Of a stretch of 64,000 bases of DNA, positions 11,850 through 23,637 are shown in pieces. This DNA comes from Streptomyces sp. MJM8645 (GTDB taxonomy: Bacteria > Actinomycetota > Actinomycetes > Streptomycetales > Streptomycetaceae): NCBI RefSeq assembly GCF_001625365.1, contig NZ_LJJF01000001.1, forward strand, positions 4,747,501-4,811,500, given 5' to 3'. A model generated the notes under the pieces. It was not told the origin of the DNA and ran no database searches. It saw nothing but the letters and a program-made list of their open reading frames with translations. The translations under genes and the position numbers were made by a program. Within the stretch, counting starts at the first letter, position 1. Each line of letters opens with the position of its first letter.

Positions 11850-13955
11850 GTGACGCACCTGGCTGACGAAGCCCCGTCGGGTTCCGCGACCGACGGGGCC
11901 GACGCGGTTCGCGGGTCCGTGCTGAGTTCGACCACCCGCCGCCGGCGCCGGGCGGCCGCGTTCGCGCTGCTGACCCGTCAGCTGCGTCGGCCCGCGCGCC
12001 GGGTGACGGCGCTGTACCGCCGGTCGATCCAGCTGCGCGTGGTGGCGGTCTCGCTGCTCGCGTCCATCGCGGTCGTCCTGGTGCTCGGCGTGGTCGTGAT
12101 GGCGCAGGTGCGCACCGGCCTGCTCGGCACCAAGATGGCGGCCGCCCGCGAGCAGGCCAGGATCGGGTTCCAGGCGGAACTGAAGAAGATCGACGAGGCG
12201 AAGGACCAGCGGCTGCGGGTCGGCGCCACGCCCGACCCCACCATCGAGGAGACCGGCACCTGGCTGCTGCGCCAGGTCAACGACCTGGCCGCGAGCGGGC
12301 AGACCGTCTACTCGGTGATCGCGATGGCCGCCGGCACCGACGCCATCGTCCCGGAGAACGGCTTCGCGCCGCGCTTCTCGGGCGACATCCTGCCCAGCAG
12401 CGTCCCCGACACCCTGCGGGACAGGGTCCACTCCGAGCCCGGCCAGATGTTCGACCAGCCGGCCCGGATCCACCGGGCCGACGAGCGGACCGAGCCCGGG
12501 CTGGCCCTCGGCATGCAGTTCACCGGCCCGGCCGGCAACAGCTACCAGATGTTCTACGTGTTCTCCTTCGGCCAGGAGACCGACACCCTCGACCTGATCA
12601 CCGGCACCCTGGCGACCGCCGGCGTGTTCGTGGTGATCCTGATGGGCGGCATCGCCTGGGTCGTGGTGCGCCAGGTGGTCACCCCGGTCCGGATGGCCGC
12701 CGGCATCTCCGAGCGGCTCGCCGACGGGCACCTGGAAGAACGGATGAAGGTCACCGGCACGGACGACATCGCCCGCCTCGGCGAGTCGTTCAACCGGATG
12801 GCCAATGCCCTCCAGGCGCAGATCCGCCAGCTGGAGGAGCTGTCCCGGGTGCAGCGGCGCTTCGTCTCGGACGTCTCGCACGAGCTGCGCACCCCGCTGA
12901 CCACGGTCCGGATGGCCGCGGACCTCATCTACGACAGCCGCGAGGACCTGGACCCGATGGCGGCCCGCTCGGCGGAGCTGCTGCAGGGCCAGCTGGACCG
13001 CTTCGAGTCGTTGCTCGCCGACCTGCTGGAGATCAGCCGCTTCGACGCCGGCGCCGCGATCCTGGACGGCGAGCCGGTCGACCTGCGCGACATCGTCGCC
13101 CGGGTGGTGGAGGCCGCCGACCCGCTGGCCCAGGCCAAGGGCAGTGCGGTGGTGATCCGCGGCGACGGCGAGCCGGTCGTCGCCGAGGTGGACTCCCGCC
13201 GGATCGAGCGCATCCTGCGCAACCTGGTGGTCAACGCCCTGGAGCACGGCGAGGGCCGCGACGTGGTGGTCCGGCTGGGCTCGGCCGACGGCGCGGTCGC
13301 GGTCGGCGTGCGCGACTACGGCATCGGCCTCAAGCCGGGCGAGGCGTCCCGGGTGTTCCACCGCTTCTGGCGGGCCGACCCGTCCCGGGTGCGGACCACC
13401 GGCGGCACCGGCCTCGGCCTGTCCATCGCGGTCGAGGACGCGCACCTGCACGGCGGCTGGCTGCAGGCCTGGGGCGAGCCCGGCGGCGGCTCGCACTTCC
13501 GGCTCACCCTGCCGCGCACCCGGGGCGGCGAGATCAGCCGGGCACCGTTCCGGCTGGAGCCGGAGGACTCCCGCAACAACCGGGGCCTGGGCACCTACGG
13601 CGCGCCGTACCGGCGGGCGATCAGCCCGGCCGGCGCGACCGCGATGACCGCGGCCGAGGAGCAGGCGGAGACGCCGGAAGGGCCCGTCAACGGCTTCGGC
13701 AGCGGGCTCGGCGGGGTGCTGAACATCGGCCCCGACCTGGGCAAGCGCCGGTTGCCCGAAGGGCCGCGCGCGGACCCCTCGGACGTCCGGACGGCGGGGA
13801 CCGGGTACGGTGCCACCGGCGCCCAGGTGATGGTGGACCCGACGCCCGGACGGCCGTCGGTGGCACAGCGGACGGCGGAGCCGGACGTGACGGGTGGGAT
13901 GGGCGGGACGGACCTGGAGGGGTCGCAGCGTGCGAAGGACGAGCAGCAGGACTGA
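11850..13955 (+). CDS. mtrB: Sensor histidine kinase MtrB
   Basis: The roughly 701-residue kinase has a first membrane helix (LRVVAVSLLASIAVVLVLG), an extracytoplasmic sensor of about 180 residues, and a second helix (LATAGVFVVILMGGIAWVVV). HAMP follows, then HisKA with the phosphoacceptor in FVSDVSHELRTPLTTVR, and HATPase with NLVVNALEH and TGGTGLGLSIAVEDAH. A disordered tail of about 140 residues after residue 560 is rich in Pro, Gly and Asp. The GTG at 11850 is one base after the mtrA stop; a second GTG at 11817 inside mtrA is possible. The gene overlaps lpqB by 26 bp. MtrB phosphorylates MtrA; in mycobacteria LpqB modulates it. Confidence 0.95.
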   Translation: MTHLADEAPSGSATDGADAVRGSVLSSTTRRRRRAAAFALLTRQLRRPARRVTALYRRSIQLRVVAVSLLASIAVVLVLGVVVMAQVRTGLLGTKMAAAREQARIGFQAELKKIDEAKDQRLRVGATPDPTIEETGTWLLRQVNDLAASGQTVYSVIAMAAGTDAIVPENGFAPRFSGDILPSSVPDTLRDRVHSEPGQMFDQPARIHRADERTEPGLALGMQFTGPAGNSYQMFYVFSFGQETDTLDLITGTLATAGVFVVILMGGIAWVVVRQVVTPVRMAAGISERLADGHLEERMKVTGTDDIARLGESFNRMANALQAQIRQLEELSRVQRRFVSDVSHELRTPLTTVRMAADLIYDSREDLDPMAARSAELLQGQLDRFESLLADLLEISRFDAGAAILDGEPVDLRDIVARVVEAADPLAQAKGSAVVIRGDGEPVVAEVDSRRIERILRNLVVNALEHGEGRDVVVRLGSADGAVAVGVRDYGIGLKPGEASRVFHRFWRADPSRVRTTGGTGLGLSIAVEDAHLHGGWLQAWGEPGGGSHFRLTLPRTRGGEISRAPFRLEPEDSRNNRGLGTYGAPYRRAISPAGATAMTAAEEQAETPEGPVNGFGSGLGGVLNIGPDLGKRRLPEGPRADPSDVRTAGTGYGATGAQVMVDPTPGRPSVAQRTAEPDVTGGMGGTDLEGSQRAKDEQQD

Positions 13956-15795
13956 GCCGCGGTTCACGGCGGTGGCCGGCGTGGTGCTCGGCGCCCTGGT
14001 GGCGAGCGGCTGCGCGGCCATGCCGGACTCCGGCGGCATCTCCAGGGTGGAGCTGTCGCAGGGGGCGGCCGACAAGAACCTGCAGGCCAAGGTCTACCCG
14101 GTGGCGCCGGCCAAGGGCGCCAAGCCGCGCGCCCTGCTGACCGGGTTCCTGGACGCGGTGACCGCCGACGAGGGGTACGAGACCGCGCGCCAGTACCTCA
14201 CCGAGAACGCCTCCGCACACTGGAACCCGGACGCCGGCATCCAGGTGCTCTCCGCCGCCACCCCGAACCTCCCGGCCGGCCAGGAGATCGCCGACACCGA
14301 CACCAGCGTCTCCGCGACGGTGACCGGCTCGCTGATCGCCAGGATCGACGAGAAGCACTCGTACCTGGCCGAGGGGCAGCGGGACGTCTCGGCCGACTTC
14401 ACCCTCGTCCGGGAGAAGGACGGCGAGTGGCGGATCGACAAGCTGCCGGCCGGCGTGATCATGAACGAGACCAACTTCAACAACAGCTACCGCCAGGTCG
14501 ACCGGTACTTCTACACCACGCCGGACCCGTCCTCGACCGTCACCGGAAGTGCCGGCCAGCAGGTCCTGATCCCCGACCCGATCTACCTGCGGCGCCGGAT
14601 AGACCCGCTGACCGCCGCCGCCAAGGCCCTGGTCGCCGGGCCCTCGACCTGGCTCGCGCCGGTCGCCCGGACGTCCTTCCCGAGCGGCGTCAGCGTCGAC
14701 CGGGTGAGCGTCGACGACGGCCGGATCGCCCACGTGCAGCTCGGCGGGGCGGACGTCAGCGAACCGGTGTCCTGCCGGCGGATGGCGACCCAGCTCTTCT
14801 ACACCCTCGCCGACCAGGGCAAGGGACAGGTCGAACGGCTTGAGCTGAAGGGCCAGCGGGGCAACTGCTTCGCCAGCCGCAACGACCTGCCGGCCACCGG
14901 CCCCGGCGCCCTGGCCGGGCCGCTGCCCGCGCAGCAGTACTACCAGCGCGCCGACAACGGCCTGCTGATGGTCACCGACGAGCAGCGCAACGGCGAGCCG
15001 GTGCGCGGCGTCCTCGGCAAGCCGCAGCCCGCCGGCAAGGCGCCGCTCGGCACCACGGCCGTCAGCCGGGACGGCTCCCGGGCCGCCGCCATCAGCGGGG
15101 ACGGCCACCAGCTCTACTCGGTGCCGCTGGCGGACAGCGCGGTGGCGCTGCCCGACCCGGTGCTCACCTCGCCGGTGAAGACCGCCGACAAGGAGGACGG
15201 CCTCGCCTCGCCCAGCTGGGACGGCCGCGGCGACCTCTGGGTGGTGGACCGCAACCCGCAGGGCCCGCGGGTGGTGATGGTCCGCGGCAACCGGACGTAC
15301 CCCGTCGCGGTCGAGGGGCTGGACGGGCAGACCGTACAGGCCCTGAAGATCTCCTCGGACGGCGCCCGGGCCGCCCTGGTGGTCAAGACCGCGGGCGTGC
15401 CCAGCCGCTCGCTGTACTTCGGCCTGGTGGTGCACGGCGGCACCCCGGAGGCGCCGACCGCGCGGATCACCGGCCTGCGCCGGGCGGCCCCCTCGCTCAC
15501 CGATGTCGCCTCGGTCTCCTGGGCGGAGGCCGACCAGCTGCTGGTGCTCGGCAAGGAGGCCGACCGGATCAAGCAGCTGTACTACATCGGCACCGACGGC
15601 ACACAGAGCGCCGACACCACGCTGCAGGCCGAGAACATGCTCACCGTCTCGGCCTCCGAGTCCCGGGGCAACGTCCTGGCCCAGGCGCCGGCGGTGCTCG
15701 CGGCGGCCGGAGGCGCGATCTACCGCCTGATCGGCAGTCAGTGGCGCGAGGTCCAGTTGGCCGACAAGGCCGGGTCCTTCTTCTACGCGGGCTAG
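13930..15795 (+). CDS. lpqB: Lipoprotein LpqB
   Basis: The 621-residue secreted lipoprotein has a basic N-terminus, a hydrophobic stretch and lipobox LVASGC about 30 residues in. A GerMN domain follows near residues 195-310 (RRRIDPLTAAAKALVAGPS). The C-terminal half (residues 330-610) reads as a beta-propeller with repeated SRDGSRAA and SSDGARAA blades. The GTG at 13930 is preceded by GGAGGGG and lies inside the 3' end of mtrB, indicating translational coupling. LpqB is the conserved third member of the mtrAB operon and is thought to bind the sensor domain of MtrB. The operon ends here, 77 bp from the convergent ComF gene. Confidence 0.94.
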   Translation: MRRTSSRTEPRFTAVAGVVLGALVASGCAAMPDSGGISRVELSQGAADKNLQAKVYPVAPAKGAKPRALLTGFLDAVTADEGYETARQYLTENASAHWNPDAGIQVLSAATPNLPAGQEIADTDTSVSATVTGSLIARIDEKHSYLAEGQRDVSADFTLVREKDGEWRIDKLPAGVIMNETNFNNSYRQVDRYFYTTPDPSSTVTGSAGQQVLIPDPIYLRRRIDPLTAAAKALVAGPSTWLAPVARTSFPSGVSVDRVSVDDGRIAHVQLGGADVSEPVSCRRMATQLFYTLADQGKGQVERLELKGQRGNCFASRNDLPATGPGALAGPLPAQQYYQRADNGLLMVTDEQRNGEPVRGVLGKPQPAGKAPLGTTAVSRDGSRAAAISGDGHQLYSVPLADSAVALPDPVLTSPVKTADKEDGLASPSWDGRGDLWVVDRNPQGPRVVMVRGNRTYPVAVEGLDGQTVQALKISSDGARAALVVKTAGVPSRSLYFGLVVHGGTPEAPTARITGLRRAAPSLTDVASVSWAEADQLLVLGKEADRIKQLYYIGTDGTQSADTTLQAENMLTVSASESRGNVLAQAPAVLAAAGGAIYRLIGSQWREVQLADKAGSFFYAG

Positions 15796-15872
15796 GAACC
15801 CGCCAGCCAGGCCCTGACGCGCAGTTTCCTGAGGCCCCGACCCCCTGGTGCCCCGTCGGGCCGATCGGTGCC

Positions 15873-16592
15873 TCAGCCGGGCCGGTGCGCGGTGGCGGCG
15901 ACCGCGGCGCCCGCCCGGGCGGGCAGTCCGGCGTCCGCCAGTGCCCGGGCCGCCTCGGCGAGGCTGGCACCGGTGGTCACCAGGTCGTCCACCAGGACCG
16001 GCTGACAGCCCAGCAGGGCGCGCCGGGCACGCGGCAGCACGGTGAGCGCGCCGTGCAGGTTGCGGTGGCGCTCGGCCGCGCTCAGCCCGGCCTGGTCGGC
16101 GACCGGGCGGGCGTGCCGCAGCAGCGGCTCGGCCCGGGCGTCCAGGCCGGACCGGCGCAGTGAGCGGGCGGCGGCCCCGGCCAGCCGCAGCGTCGGGTCG
16201 TGGCCGCGGGCGCGGACGGCGGAACGGGCCGAGGGCATCGGGACCAGCAGCAGCGGCGCGGCCCCGGCACGCGGCCCCAGGGCGGAGCGGACGGCCCGGC
16301 CGAGCGCCTCGCCGAGCGGGCCCGCCAACCGCAGCGCGCCGCGCTCCTTGTGGGCGAGCAGCAACTGCCGGACGGGGTCGGCGTACGGGGCGGCGGCGTG
16401 CGCCCAGGGCAGCAGCGTGGGGCCGGGCCGGGTGGCGGCCAGCGCGTGCCGGCAGGCCGGGCAGAGCTGGGTGCGCTCGGTGCCGCAGCCGGCGCAGCGG
16501 GCCGGGACCAGGACGTCCAGCAGTCCGGCCAGTGCGTGGCCGAACGGCCCTTGGGCGGACGGCGGACGGGTGGGGGCGGAGGGTGGTGGCAT
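15873..16592 (-). CDS. ComF-family phosphoribosyltransferase-like protein
   Basis: The 239-residue protein has an N-terminal zinc-finger-like region with two Cys pairs (PARCAGCGTERTQLCPACR, residues 30-48). The PRPP-binding loop near the C-terminus reads PVLVDDLVTTGASLAEA (about 202-218), the hallmark of type I phosphoribosyltransferases. ComF proteins take part in DNA uptake in naturally competent bacteria. In streptomycetes the role is uncertain, and the gene is a conserved neighbour of lpqB and hpf. It is transcribed divergently from hpf. The ATG at 16592 is preceded by AGGAG. Confidence 0.92.
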   Translation of the reverse strand: MPPPSAPTRPPSAQGPFGHALAGLLDVLVPARCAGCGTERTQLCPACRHALAATRPGPTLLPWAHAAAPYADPVRQLLLAHKERGALRLAGPLGEALGRAVRSALGPRAGAAPLLLVPMPSARSAVRARGHDPTLRLAGAAARSLRRSGLDARAEPLLRHARPVADQAGLSAAERHRNLHGALTVLPRARRALLGCQPVLVDDLVTTGASLAEAARALADAGLPARAGAAVAATAHRPG

Positions 16593-16962
16593 GGCTGCTC
16601 CTGGCGACGGCAGGCACGGAGAGTGAGCAAAGGATGCGCCGTACGGGGGGTGTTGTCCAGGTATTTACCCGTGCTTCACTCGCAGGAGGGTAGACAGGGT
16701 CCAACAGCTTGACCGCCCGCCCGCAGTATCGGGTCATACCCGACTCCGCGCCTGGGGAGGCGAAAACCCCGTGTGAGGTGTTCGATAAAGCTCCAAGGGG
16801 TTTCAACCGTCCCTGGTGGGGAGGAAGTGAGGTGAGGGCCAGTCGTTTCCCGCCGCTGGCGGCGGGGGCGGGGGGCCGGCAGTGGATGGGCTGGTCCAGC
16901 TGGGTCTCAGTCCGGTCCGGTAGCACCCGGATCGGCGTCAGCACGAGGGATCGGAGTTCTGC
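16593..16962. other. Intergenic region between divergent comF-like and hpf genes
   Basis: This is 370 bp without a convincing gene. It must hold promoters for both flanking genes. TTGACC (16709-16714) is a possible -35 element facing hpf, but I find no well-spaced -10, so I call none. Short open frames here lack ribosome sites and coding bias. Confidence 0.5.
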
Positions 16963-17655
16963 GTGGACATCGTCGTCAAGGGCCGCAAGACCGAGGTGCC
17001 CAAGAGGTTCCGCGAGCACGTGGCCGAGAAGCTGGAGAAGGTCCAGAAGTTCGACGGCAAGGTGATCAGCCTCGACGTCGAGGTGTCCAAGGAGCACAAC
17101 CCGCGGCAGGCCGACCGGTCCGAGCGGGTGGAGATCACTCTCCGTACCCGTGGGCCGGTGATCCGGGCCGAAGCCGCCGCCGCCGACCCGTACGCGGCGC
17201 TCGACCTGGCCTCGGCGAAGCTCGACGCCCAGCTGCGCAAGTCCGCGGACCGGCGCCGAGTGCACAAGGGCGGCAACGGCCGCACCCCCATCAGCGTCGC
17301 CGAGGCGACCGCGGCGCTGGCCGCGCTGCCGGACACGGCGGCGCCGGAGGGCGAGACCAACGGGGCCGTCCGCAAGACCATGATGGGATCCCTGGAAGTG
17401 GAGGGCGAAGGCCCGCTGGTGGTCCGGGAGAAGACCCACCCGGCCGCCCCCATGGCGCTGGACCAGGCGCTGTACGAGATGGAACTGGTCGGCCACGACT
17501 TCTACCTCTTCGTGGAGAAGGACAGCGGCCTGCCGAGCGTCGTCTACCGCCGTCACGGCTACCACTACGGCGTCATCCACCTGCAGACCGACGGGTCGGC
17601 CGGCGCGGGTAGTGGCGCGGGCGGGGCGATCGGCGAAAGCGACGACGAGGACTGA
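16963..17655 (+). CDS. hpf: Long-form ribosome hibernation promoting factor
   Basis: The 230-residue protein has an N-terminal HPF/YfiA domain (residues 1-105: MDIVVKGRKTEVPKRFREH, then ERVEITLRTRGPVIRAEA and DLASAKLDAQLRKSADRR). A variable linker follows, then the C-terminal dimerisation domain (residues 165-215: MALDQALYEMELVGHDFYLF, ending YRRHGYHYGVIHL). It binds the small subunit and dimerises 70S ribosomes into inactive 100S particles in stationary phase. The GTG at 16963 follows GGAG. The length fits the long class. A Gly/Ser/Ala-rich tail ends it, and a strong hairpin terminator follows. Confidence 0.95.
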   Translation: MDIVVKGRKTEVPKRFREHVAEKLEKVQKFDGKVISLDVEVSKEHNPRQADRSERVEITLRTRGPVIRAEAAAADPYAALDLASAKLDAQLRKSADRRRVHKGGNGRTPISVAEATAALAALPDTAAPEGETNGAVRKTMMGSLEVEGEGPLVVREKTHPAAPMALDQALYEMELVGHDFYLFVEKDSGLPSVVYRRHGYHYGVIHLQTDGSAGAGSGAGGAIGESDDED

Positions 17656-17679
17656 CCGTCCGAAGACAATCCTGGAGGG

Positions 17680-17711
17680 GTGACCCCGGCGGCCGAGTCC
17701 GCCGGGGTCAC
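17680..17711 (+). terminator. Terminator hairpin after hpf
   Basis: A perfect 13-bp GC-rich stem (17680-17692 with 17699-17711) has a 6-nt loop and lies 25 bp after the hpf stop. The run after it is only weakly T-rich (CGGCGTTTC), as is common in streptomycetes. Confidence 0.65.
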
Positions 17712-17860
17712 CGGCGTTTCGGGGCAGGGCGGCTGGAGCGGGAGTCGAGGGCCGGCCCGGGAGGTCACCCGATGCGGAACGGCGGCGTCGGAGGGTGACC
17801 GCAACGGCCGCGCGGCGTGGAATGATTGGCGCACGACGACCCGCGAAGGGGGAGGAGCGG

Positions 17861-18619
17861 ATGGGGGATCACTTCGGGCTGGGGCCCGCTACGGGGCCGG
17901 TCACCGGACTGTCACCGGGACCGGAGGAGGAACCCGCGTACGCGCCGCACCGGGGTGAGCCGATCCGCGTGCTGGTGGTGGACGACCACGCGTTGTTCCG
18001 CAGGGGGCTGGAGATCGTGCTCGCGGAGGAGCCGGACATCAAGGTCGTCGGCGAGGCCGGCGACGGCGCCGAGGCCGTGCTGAAGGCTGCCGACCTGCTG
18101 CCGGACATCATCCTGATGGACGTCCGGATGCCGCGCCGCAGCGGGATCGAGGCCTGCACCGCGATCAAGGACGTGGCACCCAGCACCAAGATCATCATGT
18201 TGACGATAAGCGACGAGGAGGCCGACCTCTACGAGGCGATCAAGGCAGGCGCCACCGGCTACCTGCTGAAGGAGATCTCCACCGACGAGGTCGCCACCGC
18301 GATCCGCGCGGTCGCCGACGGGCAGTCCCAGATCAGCCCGTCGATGGCGTCCAAGCTGCTCACCGAGTTCAAGTCGATGATCCAGCGCCGCTCCGACGAC
18401 CGGGACCTGGTGCCCGCACCCCGGCTCACCGACCGGGAGTTGGAGGTGCTCAAGCTGGTGGCGACCGGGATGAACAACCGGGAGATCGCCAAGGAGCTGT
18501 TCATCAGCGAGAACACCGTGAAGAACCACGTGCGCAACATCCTGGAGAAGCTCCAACTGCACTCCAGGATGGAGGCCGTGGTGTACGCGATGCGCGAGAA
18601 GATCCTCGAAATAGGGTGA
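17861..18619 (+). CDS. Orphan NarL/LuxR-family response regulator
   Basis: The 252-residue protein has an unstructured N-terminal extension of about 34 residues. The receiver domain follows, with acidic pocket VVDDHALFRRGL, phosphoacceptor Asp87 (ILMDVRMPRRSG) and Lys in GYLLKEIS. A LuxR-type helix-turn-helix is at about 185-250 (LTDRELEVLKLVATGMNNREIAKELFISE is its core). The ATG at 17861 has a very strong ribosome site (GGGGGAGGAG). No histidine kinase gene lies nearby, so it is an orphan regulator whose partner must be elsewhere. All receiver residues needed for phosphorylation are present. It is a conserved neighbour of hpf in streptomycetes. Confidence 0.93.
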   Translation: MGDHFGLGPATGPVTGLSPGPEEEPAYAPHRGEPIRVLVVDDHALFRRGLEIVLAEEPDIKVVGEAGDGAEAVLKAADLLPDIILMDVRMPRRSGIEACTAIKDVAPSTKIIMLTISDEEADLYEAIKAGATGYLLKEISTDEVATAIRAVADGQSQISPSMASKLLTEFKSMIQRRSDDRDLVPAPRLTDRELEVLKLVATGMNNREIAKELFISENTVKNHVRNILEKLQLHSRMEAVVYAMREKILEIG

Positions 18620-18639
18620 CCGTGGCTGCGCCCCAAGCC

Positions 18640-19863
18640 CTAGCTCGCGAGGAGCTTCTCGAGGGCCGGGCGCAGCTGCTCGTCCGGCAGGGTCTCGACC
18701 CGGACGTCGTCGCAGCCCACCCAGGAGGCCGCCTCGCGCAGGGCCGCCGCCAGCGCCTCGACGTGCCGGGCGCCGTGCCCCCGGTCGCCGGCCAGTGAGA
18801 CCTGACGGGCCACCAGGGTGCGCCCCTCCCGGGCCGGGTCGACCCGGCCCACCAGCCGGCCGCCGGCCAGCAGCGGCATCGCGAAGTAACCGTGCACCCG
18901 CTTGTGCTTGGGCGTGTAGGCCTCCAGCCGGTGCGTCATGCCGAAGATCCGCTCGGTGCGTGCGCGGTCCCAGATCAGCGAGTCGAACGGCGAGAGCAGC
19001 GTGGTGCGGTGGCGCCCGCGCGGGGCGGTGGCCAGTGCGGCCGGATCGGCCCAGGCCGCCGCCGCGGCGCCGTCCGGGCCCCAGCCGGCCACCTCGACCG
19101 GGACGAGCCCGCAGTCCGCGAGGACCGGGTCCAGCTCCTCGGCGCGCAGCCGGTGGTAGTCCAGCAGGTCGGCCCGGGTGGCCACGCCGAGCGCGGCCCC
19201 AGCCTGGGCGACCAGGGTGCGCACGCACTCCCGGTCGGTGCGGTCCTGCCCGAACAGGGCCTCGGGGATGGCCTGTTCGGCCAGCGCGTAGACGCGCTTC
19301 CAGCTCCGGCGCTCGGTGCAGACCACGTCGCCGAAGGCCAGCGCCCGTTCCACCGCGATCTTGGTGTCCGACCAGTCCCACCACTCGGCGGTCTTCTTGG
19401 CGCCGCCCAGCTCCGTGGAGGTCAACGGGCCCTCGGCGCGCAGCTTGTCGAGCACGTGCCGGTACGTCTCGGGCGTCACCTGGTGGCCCCAGAGGTGGCC
19501 GCGCTCGCGGTAGCGGCGGCGCCGGAACGCGAACAGCGGCCACTCCTCGACCGGCAGGATGCAGGCCGCGTGCGACCAGTACTCGAAGCTCGTGCCCGAG
19601 CCCCAGTACGCCGCCTCGACGGCCGGGCGGCCGACCGCGCCGAGCCGGGCGTACGGCACCAGTTCGTGCGAGCGGGCCAGCACCGAGATGGTGTCCAGCT
19701 GGACGGCGCCCAGGTGTCGCAGCACCCCGCGCACCCCGGCCCGGCGGTCCGGCGCGCCGAGCAGGCCCTGGGCGCGAAGGGCGATCCGGCGGGCTTCGTC
19801 GGCGCTCAGGACGGTGACGGGCGGCGGGCCGGCGGGGGAGCCGGCGGCAGGCAGGGCGGTCAT
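18640..19863 (-). CDS. YcaQ-like winged-helix DNA glycosylase family protein
   Basis: The 407-residue protein belongs to the winged-helix family that includes E. coli YcaQ and Streptomyces AlkX/AlkZ, which unhook DNA interstrand crosslinks. Visible family features are LSADEARRIALRAQGL at the start, GAVQLDTISVLARSHELV near residue 55, YWSHAACILPVEEWPLF, LLSPFDSLIWDRARTERIFG near 300, and YTPKHKRVHGYFAMPLL near 325. The QLD motif in VQLDTISV occupies the place of the catalytic QxQ/QxD region of AlkZ proteins. The ATG at 19863 is chosen by homology of the N-terminus. It converges with the response regulator gene, 20 bp away. Confidence 0.85.
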   Translation of the reverse strand: MTALPAAGSPAGPPPVTVLSADEARRIALRAQGLLGAPDRRAGVRGVLRHLGAVQLDTISVLARSHELVPYARLGAVGRPAVEAAYWGSGTSFEYWSHAACILPVEEWPLFAFRRRRYRERGHLWGHQVTPETYRHVLDKLRAEGPLTSTELGGAKKTAEWWDWSDTKIAVERALAFGDVVCTERRSWKRVYALAEQAIPEALFGQDRTDRECVRTLVAQAGAALGVATRADLLDYHRLRAEELDPVLADCGLVPVEVAGWGPDGAAAAAWADPAALATAPRGRHRTTLLSPFDSLIWDRARTERIFGMTHRLEAYTPKHKRVHGYFAMPLLAGGRLVGRVDPAREGRTLVARQVSLAGDRGHGARHVEALAAALREAASWVGCDDVRVETLPDEQLRPALEKLLAS

Positions 19864-19919
19864 GTCGGCGAGGGTAGTCCGGGGCACCGACAGCCGGTCG
19901 GGGTGCGTCGGCGCGGACG

Positions 19920-20492
19920 TCAGGGACGGAGGTCCGGGAGGTCCGGGAGGTCCGAGGCGAGCAGTGAGGCGACCCAGGCGTCGTGGAAGGCGCCGCGCTG
20001 CTCGGCGTACGAGCGCAGGGTGCCCTCGAAGCGGTAGCCGACCTTCTCGGCCACCGCGCGGGAGCCCTCGTTGCCCACATAGGCCTGCCACTCCAGGCGG
20101 CGCAGGCCGAGCTCGACCAGGCCGTGGCGGGCGACCGCGCGGGCGGCCTCGACCGTGTAGCCGCGGCCGCGGAACTCCTTCGTCGCCCACCAGCCGACCT
20201 CGGCGGAGCCCGGGTCGCCGTGGCGCAGCACGAGGCCCTGGGTGCCGACCAGGACGTCGGAGCCGCGCTCGAACACGCACCAGATCCGGTTCTCGCCGGT
20301 GCGCCAGCCGTGCGCGGCGAGGTCGCGGACGAAGTACTCGGCGTCCTCGCGCCGGTACGGGCTCGGGACGACCGTCCAGCGCTGGATCTCGGCGTCCTGG
20401 CAGGCGGCGAAGACGGCGTCGATGTCCGACTCCTGCGGGGCCCGCAGGACGAGGCGGTCGGTGGTGAGGGTGACGGTGCGGGGCTCTTCCAT
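19920..20492 (-). CDS. GNAT-family N-acetyltransferase (RimJ/RimL type)
   Basis: The 190-residue protein has the GNAT fold expected of ribosomal-protein alanine acetyltransferase relatives. It opens TVTLTTDRLVLRAPQESDID, has an acetyl-CoA loop FRGRGYTVEAARAV, and carries LEWQAYVGNEGSRAVAEKVGY typical of the RimJ/RimL (Acetyltransf_3) group. The substrate cannot be told. The ATG at 20492 is chosen because the domain begins directly after it; an upstream ATG at 20528 would add 12 residues. It is divergent from secA. Confidence 0.88.
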   Translation of the reverse strand: MEEPRTVTLTTDRLVLRAPQESDIDAVFAACQDAEIQRWTVVPSPYRREDAEYFVRDLAAHGWRTGENRIWCVFERGSDVLVGTQGLVLRHGDPGSAEVGWWATKEFRGRGYTVEAARAVARHGLVELGLRRLEWQAYVGNEGSRAVAEKVGYRFEGTLRSYAEQRGAFHDAWVASLLASDLPDLPDLRP

Positions 20493-20734
20493 GGGCGGAT
20501 TATTCCGTGGAAAGAGGAATTCGGGCATCCGAATATCGAGCCAACCCCTCGATCCGCTGACCGGTTTGTCCTGGTGGACGGTGCTATCGGATCAAGTGCT
20601 CGCGCGGGTGACACGGGAATACCGTGCTGACGCACCTCCCGGGGCATTGGACTCCTCGCATACGATGGCCCGTGCGGTGGGGTGAACCCGCCGTGCAGTC
20701 GTCCAGTGCCAATACAGGCAAGGAGCCCGCCCAA

Positions 20735-23497
<2,763 letters not shown>

Positions 23498-23518
23498 GCA
23501 GGCCGCAGGACGCCGCGC

Positions 23519-23550
23519 AGGGCGCCGCTCCCGGACGGGGGCGGCGCCCT
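23519..23550 (+). terminator. Terminator hairpin after secA
   Basis: A 10-bp GC-only-rich stem (23519-23528 with 23541-23550) has a 12-nt loop and lies 21 bp after the secA stop. There is no clear T-tract. It lies between convergent genes. Confidence 0.5.
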
Positions 23551-23637
23551 GTGCCGTCCCGGGCCGCCGCGCGGTCGTGGGGGCTGCTGTGGCCGCCCTG
23601 GCCGCTGAGACTGCCGTGGTCGCTGCGACTGCCGTGG

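Noticed and set aside
16657-16700. Stress sigma-factor promoter for hpf
   Set aside because: GGTATTTAC and GGGTAG occur, but with spacing and orientation that do not fit the usual GTTT-N14-16-GGGTA pattern.
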